Shown in pieces: positions 56,540 to 64,000 of a DNA stretch of 64,000 nt (positions are counted from its first letter, which is position 1; every line of letters starts with the position of its first letter). Where the stretch lies: NCBI RefSeq assembly GCF_000800805.1, contig NZ_CP010070.1, positions 806,001-870,000 on the forward strand, read 5' to 3'. The notes beneath the pieces are model-generated. The model ran no database searches, was not told the origin of the DNA, and was given only the letters and a program-made list of their open reading frames with translations. The translations under genes and the position numbers were made by a program. The stretch comes from Candidatus Methanoplasma termitum. Its GTDB lineage: Archaea; Thermoplasmatota; Thermoplasmata; Methanomassiliicoccales; Methanomethylophilaceae.

Positions 56540-57091
56540 TCAAACACTGTTATTTTCGGCAAGTTTCTTTTTGTATTCCTCGAACGCCTGGCCGGTCAGC
56601 CCCGATGAAAGCCGTTTCGCCTGCTCCAGGATCCCTCTCTTTTTGTTAGGGTCTTGTTCTTTGGTCGAGCTCTGCAAGTGTGCATATATCGTAGCCAATA
56701 ATGCAATCTGCTCTGCGGCTTTCGGAAAACTCTTGCAAAAATCCGCATCCATCGGGGTCAGATAGGTCTTCTCTTCGATCTGCCTTACGGTAAGCCTGAT
56801 ATAGGTCTCGTTGTTCTCCTGTACCCCCTTCATTGTTGCTGGAGGTGCGGCCGGCGCGGATTTCAGCAATTGCAATGCTTGTTCGAATCGGGGGATGGCC
56901 AAAAGTGATTCGCCTGCACGGAGATGGCATATCCCGAGCGCGAACTGTGCGGTAGGGTTCTTTTCATATCCGGGCTCAGACAGGATCATGAATGCCTGAG
57001 CATCCCAACCCTGTCTCAGATATTTGACCGCAACAGCGGTCTGATCCACAGCAGTCACAGTCGTGTTTGAATTGAAGCTCATATCTTTCAT
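56540..57091 (-). CDS. TPR-like protein of the ankyrin operon
   Basis: I do not recognise a named family. The 183-aa protein is helical and contains a TPR-like pair (AVAVKYLRQGWDAQAFMILSE, then NPTAQFALGICHLRAGESLLAIPRFEQALQLL). A Pro/Ala linker follows and the C terminus is again helical. It is the first gene of the TPR-Ank-Ank-SUFU set. Start ATG at 57091; a second ATG three codons on is possible. Confidence 0.7.
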   Translation of the reverse strand: MKDMSFNSNTTVTAVDQTAVAVKYLRQGWDAQAFMILSEPGYEKNPTAQFALGICHLRAGESLLAIPRFEQALQLLKSAPAAPPATMKGVQENNETYIRLTVRQIEEKTYLTPMDADFCKSFPKAAEQIALLATIYAHLQSSTKEQDPNKKRGILEQAKRLSSGLTGQAFEEYKKKLAENNSV

Positions 57092-57231
57092 TCCTTTAAC
57101 ATCAACAGTACATATAAACTATACACGATGTTTTCTGATAGTTATGGGTTCGTTCAAATTTGTAGCATTCGATATGCCGCTGAATCACTTTTTGTATTCA
57201 CTGATAAATTCAGATAAGTAATAATTGAAGG

Positions 57232-57304
57232 TGGACAGAGCGAGATTCGAACTCGCGACCTCTACAATGCCAATGTAGCGATCTTCCAACTGATCTACCT
57301 GCCC
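57232..57304 (-). tRNA. tRNA-Ala (GGC)
   Basis: Acceptor GGGCAGG pairs with the 3' strand including a G3-T70 wobble, the alanine identity element. The anticodon loop TTGGCAT gives GGC between CTACA and TGTAG. The T-loop is TTCGAAT and the discriminator is A. CCA is not encoded in full. No intron. Confidence 0.95.
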
Positions 57305-57420
57305 GTTATGTCCTCTGAATGAAGAGCCATTATTAAATATTTGGCTTAATCGGCCATTGCCATATAATATGTGAAAAATGAAGATTTTAAGAAGTTTCAT
57401 ACGGTACGCGAACTCCGCTT

Positions 57421-60400
57421 TTACTTCAGGATAAGAGACAGATATTCTCTCCTGTGCTCCATTACCACGATCGCCGGAAGGCCTTTTGCGATGTTCCCGT
57501 CTTTGGCCGCCATGGTTATTGTTACAACGGAATCCTTTTTGGCTGCTATCCTGCGTTTGCCGTTCCTGTTGGTGGTCTTGATGCCGCTCCTGATATCTCC
57601 GTCCTTATCCACCCTGTAAGTTATGGCTGCGCCCTCGACTGCCTCGTCGGCTTTGGTCACAGTGACGAACAGCCCTGATCTTATCCACCAAAGGATCAGG
57701 AACAATATCAGCAGAAGCAACAGCAAAAGAAGCAACAACCACCAGAGCCAGTTCGTGTTCCCCGATAAGTTCGCTGTGTCGGGGCTCGCCTTATAGGTCA
57801 GGGTCACCTCCATCACAGTATCACTTGTCACATTAAGGGTGATATTCGCACCAGCAGAGGTACTTCCCGCCGCCAGCGTCGCGCCTGAGGCCTTGATCTC
57901 ATACTCGAACAGAACATATCCGTCTCTGTTGCTTCCCTGCAGATAGTACGTCGTGTTGCCGGACAGTCCGTTGACGGTGACAGGGTCTTCATTGGCAGGA
58001 ACCTCATAATTGCCGATCAATGTTTTATTCGAATCGAACAGCTTAACTGTAAAGAGTGTGCCGTCTCCTACCTTTACGCCATCCGGATCTATCGCTTCGG
58101 CGTATATCAGTAATGAAATGTTGCCGCCCTCCGCCTGCATCCATAGCGCAGTATATGTGGCATTGCCTGTAACATATGGTGTGGGTGTCGGATCCCAGCC
58201 GTTGAATCTCCAGCCGGGTTCTCCGGTCGGAGTGGGTGCGGCGGGGGTCGGATCGCCTAATTTCAATCCTGAGTACGTTACGGCACTGAATGTGCCGTGT
58301 GTGCCGGGGAGATACTTCACGGTGTATGATGTGGACGGCGGCGTTACAGGCGAGTCGCCGATGACAATACGCATCGACTGTTGAACGGCCGCATTGCCTG
58401 AACCATCGGTGACGTCGATCACCAGGAGATATGTTCCTTGTGACCTGTCGATGTCACCGTAACCGCCCGGAAGGGCGGTTGACGGATCCGCTGCATTGTA
58501 GTATTTGAATACGGCTTTGCTCCAGATGTCACCCTCGTATGAATCGATGATCGTTACCCCCTTGCTCTTAATTGCATCAAAAAATGCACTTTCCTGAGCC
58601 GGAAGCTGATCCTTGCCGACCTTGTATTCCTTTACGCCGGCCGGGATAGTGATGATCGGTGCGACCTTATCGGACACCTTTATCCCAAGTGTTATTTTTT
58701 CTGTATTCCCGTTGTTCCATGAAGCGGTCACCTCTAACAGTTGATCATAACCGGGAGTTATGGTATCAAAGCTGAGCGTCGTCAGGTCATAGCTGAGATG
58801 CAGACCCGACGTGACGTTGCTGACCTGGAAGCCCTGTCTCCAAGTGGTCGCTTGACTGAGCAGATTGTATATTGCCGCCCCATTAGATTTGGTGTGGTCT
58901 AAAGCCGCCGGCGAGGCATATGGTTCATTGACGGGAAGTTCTATATCTGTTGTCAGAAGGACCAATGTGTAGTTATCCGATCCCCATGCAGCATACAATG
59001 TTATAGATGCGGTTATCGGCGTGTTGAAGTCGAATGCCGTGTTTGGATCGGATGACAGATACCAGCGCAGGAATGTGCTGCCGGCAAGGGTCGGGTCCGC
59101 CGGCTTCACTGCTTTTCCGCCCTCCGGAACGATCTGTTGAGGAGGGACGGGCGAGCCGCCCATTGTATTGAATGTCACAGTGCACCCGCTGACATTTATC
59201 GTGAGTGTTTTCGGAAGCGAGACGTTCCCCGCAGGGTCGGTGTAGCCTATCGTGTAAGTGTAAGTTCCGATCGTATCGATATCCAACGCCGTGACGGGCG
59301 TGAATGTTATTTTTGATTGGTCAAACGGGTCTTGCGGATCGACGAAATTCACGCCGCTTCCGATGGATGTCCCGGGCACGATCAACGATTTGAAGTATTC
59401 ATTCCAACCGCCGGTGGGTATATCCTTGTGTACCTGCAACGTTATCACGATGTTGTCCAAAAGGGCCGCTGTCCTGTCGGCAACCGTTATGGTGCGGACA
59501 GCTGTTCCGATAAATCCTTCGGCATCCGGTGTGGATGTGTACGTTATGACATACACCCCTTTGGTGTTTGTATCAAGTGTTACTGGAGCTGTTATCTGGA
59601 ACTGTGTATTCAAAGAGAATGGTGATGGGGGATTGTGTGTGACGTTGGCGGTCATGTAGCTTGCGAAAGGATTGCCATTTAATGTTATGACAATGCTTGC
59701 TATGCCGACCGGTGACTCGTCATCGACAACGCGTCCTGACGCCCATGTCGCAGGGAAACCGTCTATCTTGTATTCCAATACCATATTTCCCGGCAGTGTA
59801 GGGAACACCTCGGGGGCGGTCGATTCTACTATCTTCACCGCAGCGGTGCGGCCGTTGTCGCTTGTGAACGGCCCCAGGTTGTATATGGTGCGCCCTTTCG
59901 CCATCTCGTTGTAGTTTACGGTGCTGCCATTTACGCCGGGTATGGTGAATCCGAAGGTAGATTCGTAGATCTCCCCATCAGGTAATAAGGCTGCTTTGAA
60001 CTTCAACGCTGTGACACCGGAAGGAAGGTCCCCACCAGTGTATAGTGTCCATGTAAGCGTGTCGTTACCCACCCTCAATTTTCCGGCAAGCGTGTCGTCG
60101 AGTGTGCTTATTGCATCTAATGTGTAGTATACGTCGAAATCGGGGCCGGCCTGCTTAACAACAGGGCCATGCCCATACGTGACCCATGTATCGCTTTGTG
60201 GAAGTATGAAGTACCCTACCGGATCGGTAATATCCGAGCCTGTCTGATTTTCGATGCGGAAAAGGAATTGACCGTCCCTTCCGACAACGATCTCGGGCAC
60301 CTGACTGTTTGGATCAAGAGGATTGTACGTTTTGAACGTCGCCGTGCTGTACGGCATATTGTAAACGTCCACACCCACCTGCATTTCAGCAAATGTTCCA

Positions 60401-62865
60401 GAAGTGACAACGAGGGAGATCGAAGCTATATCAGCACCACTAGAAAGGAAGTAACCTCCGCCACAGTGCCAGTTATTATCATTTATGCATGCCTGCGGCC
60501 TCCATACTGGAGCCAAAGAAGTTGTTGAAGAGGGCCAATTGACCTCGCCGGAGAAATTGGCTTGCTGTCCGGCATGCGCCCAGTCACTTGACGCCCATGC
60601 GACCTTTACAAGGTTGCCGCTCGTCCCTATCGGAGCAAAGGAAGATACTGTCGTCATTAAAGTTGCGTAAACAGCCTGCGTCCTCTTCATTGCTGGAATA
60701 TCATTCAGCTCAACCCCCTTGAACTCTACCGCCACGAGATAATAGGGGGAGTTGTTACCATAGAAAGCATCAATACTGGCGCTGTACGGCATGCCGTTCG
60801 AGTCCATGATAATACGCACATTAGTAGGAATGACCTGCACTTTACCGGTCCCATCCGCATTGTCCATTTCACAGGTGACGTACTTGTACGTGCCATCCGG
60901 GTTCTTAGCTGTAATGTCGGACGGCAGATCCAGATACTTATACGGGACACGGAACAGGATGACCGGATCGTAGAATGTCTTTATATCTGCATTGTCTAAA
61001 TTTGTCGTACCGATGGACGCACTCCCGCGCAGATATATTGTATCTCCGCGCTGAACTGTCTTCGTATTGCCGTTGAAATTGGCATTCTGGTCCAGCGATG
61101 TGCCGACATCGCCGACCAGACCATAGTTCAAACGATATGCATCGTTTATAATGATGCTATATGCGTTGCGTTGATTGAAGGTGTATCCACTAATATACAT
61201 GCCCACGGATCCCGGGGTCTTTGCATAGATACCTGCACCATCTTTCAGCCACACGAAGCTTGTCAGCTTTGCCGCTGCGCCGTTCTGCCCTATCGGCGCA
61301 TCCACACGACCGAGCATCTCAAAGATAGCTGAGTTGCTGTCAGACGAGCCAAGGCCGCCTCCGACACCCTCCCAGCTGGAACCCGAATAGTATGGATTGC
61401 CTATCTTAACGGTCTTCATGCTTTCGAAGGTCAGGGTGAAGTAATCCCCTGCGTTCAGAGGCACAGGCAATACAAAGGATGTTACTGCTGTTTTGCTGAC
61501 TGTGATCTGTGCTGTGTTACCATAGCTGTCTTCATACAGTATGTAACCCGTTGTTCCGTTGTCATCGTACGGAACAAAGCAAAGGTTGTAAGCATTGATG
61601 TTTAATGACTGCACCTGTACCTGCGCAGTCAATGCTGTGGCCGTGATATCTGTCCTGATAGCAACATCTTTTATCGATGGATCGAACTCCTTCAGCCAGA
61701 CCCTCGCAAACGGTTGGTTATCCTCTCCGCGGATGATGATTGAGTCATCTGCATACCATCTCCACGATTGTGCGCGCGGTGCAAGATACAGATCGAACGG
61801 CGTAAGTGTCAGCAATGCATCTGCGGACAGGTCCTTATCAATGACGGCACCTGCCTCGGCCGGAAGCAAACTCCCATAACCGTTGTGACTTGCATTGATG
61901 TGCATTGATCCCGGAGGGAAAACAAGAGGTGTTCCTGATGGGATTATTGCGCTGTTCCCCGTAACAGTGAGTTTGAACGGAAGGGAAATACTGCCCGCAG
62001 CCTCTGCGACCGTGAATTTCATCAGACCGCCGGTGTAATCGAATGTCATTCCGGCAGGCAGGCTGTCAGCCTGTGCAACAGTGAAAATATCATTCAAATT
62101 GACACCTTTTGAAACGAGGAAATCCGCCATTGTTTGACCACCGATAAGGGCTTCGTTGAGGTCGACGGTCACGGTTATATTCTTTAATGAGCCGGGGTAG
62201 CCTGAGGTACCGACCGCAAGAACTACATTCGCTTGCACGCCATCACATCTGAATGTGTTTTTCGTGCCTCCCATCGTCAAATTGATGAAATTTGCACCTA
62301 TGCCCTGATCAAGAGTGAGTTCGGCATTGATCGTCTTTGAGACTGTTGTACCTTCGGCAGTGAAATCGGCGGTGATAGCAGTGTAGTCTCCGCTCATCCC
62401 ATTGAAGACCATGTTATTCTTCAATTTGAAAGAAATATCAACAGCTGCCGCTATGTAATCATTGTTGATCGTTGAGAAAGTATATGTGAGCGTATTCTTG
62501 CCTCCGGCCGTGCCGGGTACGGGTGCTCCTACCTGCGCCGGCGGCATTGAGATGCCGGCATTGACGTCATAACAATCCGGATATGTGACAACAAGTTCGT
62601 ATGTGATATCTGTCGTCGACAAACTCATGACATATTCGGTCAGGTACCATGTGTCCATTTGAAGAGCAATATCGTCTTTCATCTGCCCATCTACGACCCA
62701 ACCGGCGTTGAGATCCTGTGGTAAAGGAGCCGCCTGGCTGCGTTCGTTGCTGTCTGTCAGAATCAATAACGACGATACGCTAATGACCAGCAACAGTCCG
62801 ATGATCAAAACTGTATTTAGCAACTTTCTTTTTGAATTATAAAACCTATTTGAATACTTTCTCAA
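57421..62865 (-). CDS. Giant surface protein with Ig-like and InlB-type repeats
   Basis: This protein of about 1,814 aa has an N-terminal signal or anchor helix (LLNTVLIIGLLLVISVSSLLIL), a very long Thr/Gly/Asn-rich beta-sheet extracellular region, and a poly-Leu transmembrane helix about 100 residues from the C terminus, followed by a beta-rich basic tail. Recognisable modules near the C terminus are an InlB B-repeat (VTFNTMGGSPVPPQQ... and VKYLPGTHGTFS... ending LYAAW/YTALW) and DUF5011/HYR-like domains (DVTDGSGNAA). It is an adhesin-like protein of the type abundant in gut methanogens. No ATG serves; TTG at 62865, or TTG at 62913, is the likely start. Confidence 0.8.
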   Translation of the reverse strand: MRKYSNRFYNSKRKLLNTVLIIGLLLVISVSSLLILTDSNERSQAAPLPQDLNAGWVVDGQMKDDIALQMDTWYLTEYVMSLSTTDITYELVVTYPDCYDVNAGISMPPAQVGAPVPGTAGGKNTLTYTFSTINNDYIAAAVDISFKLKNNMVFNGMSGDYTAITADFTAEGTTVSKTINAELTLDQGIGANFINLTMGGTKNTFRCDGVQANVVLAVGTSGYPGSLKNITVTVDLNEALIGGQTMADFLVSKGVNLNDIFTVAQADSLPAGMTFDYTGGLMKFTVAEAAGSISLPFKLTVTGNSAIIPSGTPLVFPPGSMHINASHNGYGSLLPAEAGAVIDKDLSADALLTLTPFDLYLAPRAQSWRWYADDSIIIRGEDNQPFARVWLKEFDPSIKDVAIRTDITATALTAQVQVQSLNINAYNLCFVPYDDNGTTGYILYEDSYGNTAQITVSKTAVTSFVLPVPLNAGDYFTLTFESMKTVKIGNPYYSGSSWEGVGGGLGSSDSNSAIFEMLGRVDAPIGQNGAAAKLTSFVWLKDGAGIYAKTPGSVGMYISGYTFNQRNAYSIIINDAYRLNYGLVGDVGTSLDQNANFNGNTKTVQRGDTIYLRGSASIGTTNLDNADIKTFYDPVILFRVPYKYLDLPSDITAKNPDGTYKYVTCEMDNADGTGKVQVIPTNVRIIMDSNGMPYSASIDAFYGNNSPYYLVAVEFKGVELNDIPAMKRTQAVYATLMTTVSSFAPIGTSGNLVKVAWASSDWAHAGQQANFSGEVNWPSSTTSLAPVWRPQACINDNNWHCGGGYFLSSGADIASISLVVTSGTFAEMQVGVDVYNMPYSTATFKTYNPLDPNSQVPEIVVGRDGQFLFRIENQTGSDITDPVGYFILPQSDTWVTYGHGPVVKQAGPDFDVYYTLDAISTLDDTLAGKLRVGNDTLTWTLYTGGDLPSGVTALKFKAALLPDGEIYESTFGFTIPGVNGSTVNYNEMAKGRTIYNLGPFTSDNGRTAAVKIVESTAPEVFPTLPGNMVLEYKIDGFPATWASGRVVDDESPVGIASIVITLNGNPFASYMTANVTHNPPSPFSLNTQFQITAPVTLDTNTKGVYVITYTSTPDAEGFIGTAVRTITVADRTAALLDNIVITLQVHKDIPTGGWNEYFKSLIVPGTSIGSGVNFVDPQDPFDQSKITFTPVTALDIDTIGTYTYTIGYTDPAGNVSLPKTLTINVSGCTVTFNTMGGSPVPPQQIVPEGGKAVKPADPTLAGSTFLRWYLSSDPNTAFDFNTPITASITLYAAWGSDNYTLVLLTTDIELPVNEPYASPAALDHTKSNGAAIYNLLSQATTWRQGFQVSNVTSGLHLSYDLTTLSFDTITPGYDQLLEVTASWNNGNTEKITLGIKVSDKVAPIITIPAGVKEYKVGKDQLPAQESAFFDAIKSKGVTIIDSYEGDIWSKAVFKYYNAADPSTALPGGYGDIDRSQGTYLLVIDVTDGSGNAAVQQSMRIVIGDSPVTPPSTSYTVKYLPGTHGTFSAVTYSGLKLGDPTPAAPTPTGEPGWRFNGWDPTPTPYVTGNATYTALWMQAEGGNISLLIYAEAIDPDGVKVGDGTLFTVKLFDSNKTLIGNYEVPANEDPVTVNGLSGNTTYYLQGSNRDGYVLFEYEIKASGATLAAGSTSAGANITLNVTSDTVMEVTLTYKASPDTANLSGNTNWLWWLLLLLLLLLLILFLILWWIRSGLFVTVTKADEAVEGAAITYRVDKDGDIRSGIKTTNRNGKRRIAAKKDSVVTITMAAKDGNIAKGLPAIVVMEHRREYLSLILK

Positions 62866-63033
62866 CAGAATAAGGCCCCCACTGATATAATATTGAAGAT
62901 AGGAAATAGCCAATACTATAAAAACTATGCTAAATAACTATTTTTGCTTACATTCGCAGGCATACCTCTCAAAAATATATTAAAAGAGAATGTTTTGAGA
63001 CTGATGTCAAAAAAGTGCTGGATGTCCTTTCTT

Positions 63034-64000
63034 TCAAAAGTCAGAGTTCAACGTTGACTGGAATCTCTGCATCTCGCCGGGTATGCGTGTCGGATACTTC
63101 CCGTTGACGCATGCCAGACAGAGTTCGCTTTCCGGTTTCTCGATAGCCTCAATGAGGCCTTCTATGCTGATATAGCCTAAGCTGTCCGCACCGATGATCT
63201 TGCAGACCTCCTCGGTGCTGCGTCCGTTGGCAACGAACTGATCCCTTGTTTTCATGTCGACGCCGTAATAGCACGGGGCAATTACAGGGGGACTACCGAT
63301 GCGGACGTGGACCTCTTTTGCCCCAGCTTTCCTAAGCATCTGGATCAATTTTTTGAGAGTTGTGCCTCTGACTATGCTGTCATCGACGATCACCATCTTT
63401 TTCCCCTCCACGGTACTCTTGATGGGATTCATTTTCATCGATACGGCTGCCTCTCTCTCCCTTTGATCCGGAAGGATGAACGTTCTTTCGGCAAAACGGT
63501 TCTTCATGAAGCCTTCTTCATAAGGTATGCCGGATGCGATCGAGAAACCTATCGCATGCGCACGCCCCGAATCCGGTATGGGCATGATCATATCCACATC
63601 CGCAGGGCATTCTCTCGCTAAGATCTCTCCTATCTTCTTCCTTACATCATAAACTTCTCTTTCATCTATCACCGAGTCGGGCCTGGCAAAGTAGACCCAT
63701 TCGAACATACAATAGGCCCTGTGCCTGTTCGATATGCTGGGATGCGAAATGAATTGATCCTGCATAACTTCGACGATCTCGCCGGGCGCCACATTCCTTA
63801 CGAAAGTTCCACCCATAGCATCTATTGCCGCACTTTCCGAGACCACCATGTGCCCTCCGCATATCTTACCGATACATAGAGGCCTGAGTCCGTATGGATC
63901 TCTGATACCAAAAAGTCTGTCATTTATCATAATAGCAAGCGCATAAGCGCCTTCCAGTTCCATCATCATGTTCTTCATGGACCTTATCGGATCACTACTT
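63034..64000 (-). CDS. purF: Amidophosphoribosyltransferase (5' part beyond window)
   Basis: This is the first committed enzyme of purine synthesis, converting PRPP and glutamine to phosphoribosylamine. The C-terminal two-thirds is visible: the glutaminase-domain segment YALAIMINDRLFGIRDPYGLRPL, then IPDSGRAHAIGFS, and the PRPP-binding motif VIVDDSIVRGTT. The frame stays open to the window edge, so the N-terminal Cys nucleophile lies outside. It ends in TGA. The 120-bp spacer on its 3' side contains the promoter of the giant surface protein gene. Confidence 0.95.
   Translation of the reverse strand, partial: SSDPIRSMKNMMMELEGAYALAIMINDRLFGIRDPYGLRPLCIGKICGGHMVVSESAAIDAMGGTFVRNVAPGEIVEVMQDQFISHPSISNRHRAYCMFEWVYFARPDSVIDEREVYDVRKKIGEILARECPADVDMIMPIPDSGRAHAIGFSIASGIPYEEGFMKNRFAERTFILPDQREREAAVSMKMNPIKSTVEGKKMVIVDDSIVRGTTLKKLIQMLRKAGAKEVHVRIGSPPVIAPCYYGVDMKTRDQFVANGRSTEEVCKIIGADSLGYISIEGLIEAIEKPESELCLACVNGKYPTRIPGEMQRFQSTLNSDF

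Overview
The window looks like a methanogenic archaeon, most likely of the Methanomassiliicoccales (gut-type, Methanomethylophilaceae-like). It carries a complete coenzyme F430 operon, topoisomerase VI, class I lysyl-tRNA synthetase, Sec61-beta, eL41, intron-bearing archaeal tRNAs and leaderless TATA promoters. The order-level assignment is inference. It rests on the methanogen genes, the apparent avoidance of TAG as a stop codon, and the large surface adhesin.

Layout. 0-3 kb: pyruvate:ferredoxin oxidoreductase operon porCDAB. 3.2-4.3 kb: an intact IS630-type element with a -1 frameshift, sitting between por and the divergent PEP synthase gene. 6.7-15 kb: CBS/ParB-like protein, a FecCD-type ABC importer, tRNA-Asp, panD-rnhA, hisS, a HepT/MntA toxin-antitoxin pair and a DRG-type GTPase. 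15-24 kb: zinc-ribbon membrane protein, top6BA, lysS, Sec61-beta, a CPA2 antiporter and a disordered protein. 24-40 kb: a nickel-rich district with nikR, a ZIP transporter, larBCE (nickel-pincer nucleotide cofactor), a divergent ABC importer whose ATPase ends in a His-rich tail, nadE, and the F430 operon cfbC-A-E-D-B. 40-48 kb: ABC-2 exporter, DUF2975/HTH pair, flavodoxin, and a homoserine dehydrogenase/citramalate synthase/ACT/UPF0210 operon. 48.6-49.1 kb: tRNA-Trp, eL41 and tRNA-Arg. 49-53 kb: ChlI/ChlD-type chelatase AAA+ genes. 53-57 kb: an accessory cluster of SUFU, ankyrin and TPR-like proteins. 57-63 kb: a roughly 1,800-residue surface protein. The window ends inside purF.

Main discovery. 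The two first genes of the F430 operon are interrupted only by amber codons. cfbC has two in-frame TAGs (codons 68 and 204) and cfbA has one (codon 108). Reading through all three restores full-length proteins: a 269-residue NifH-like CfbC whose TGA stop lies one base before the cfbA ATG, and a 261-residue tandem CfbA whose own stop overlaps cfbE. Among the protein genes whose ends I checked, every host gene ends in TAA or TGA. The only TAG terminator belongs to the IS630 transposase. The simplest reading is that TAG is a sense codon here, probably pyrrolysine, and that synthesis of the nickel cofactor of methyl-coenzyme M reductase depends on amber decoding. A second unusual element is a 24-nt intron inside the T-loop of tRNA-Arg(TCT) with a textbook bulge-helix-bulge.

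The nickel genes fit together as a logic. NikR senses nickel, the His-tailed ABC importer may bring it in, and the Lar and Cfb pathways consume it in two different nickel cofactors. Similar inverted repeats (GTAATAT-N13/14-rTrTTAC) precede the importer and cfbC.
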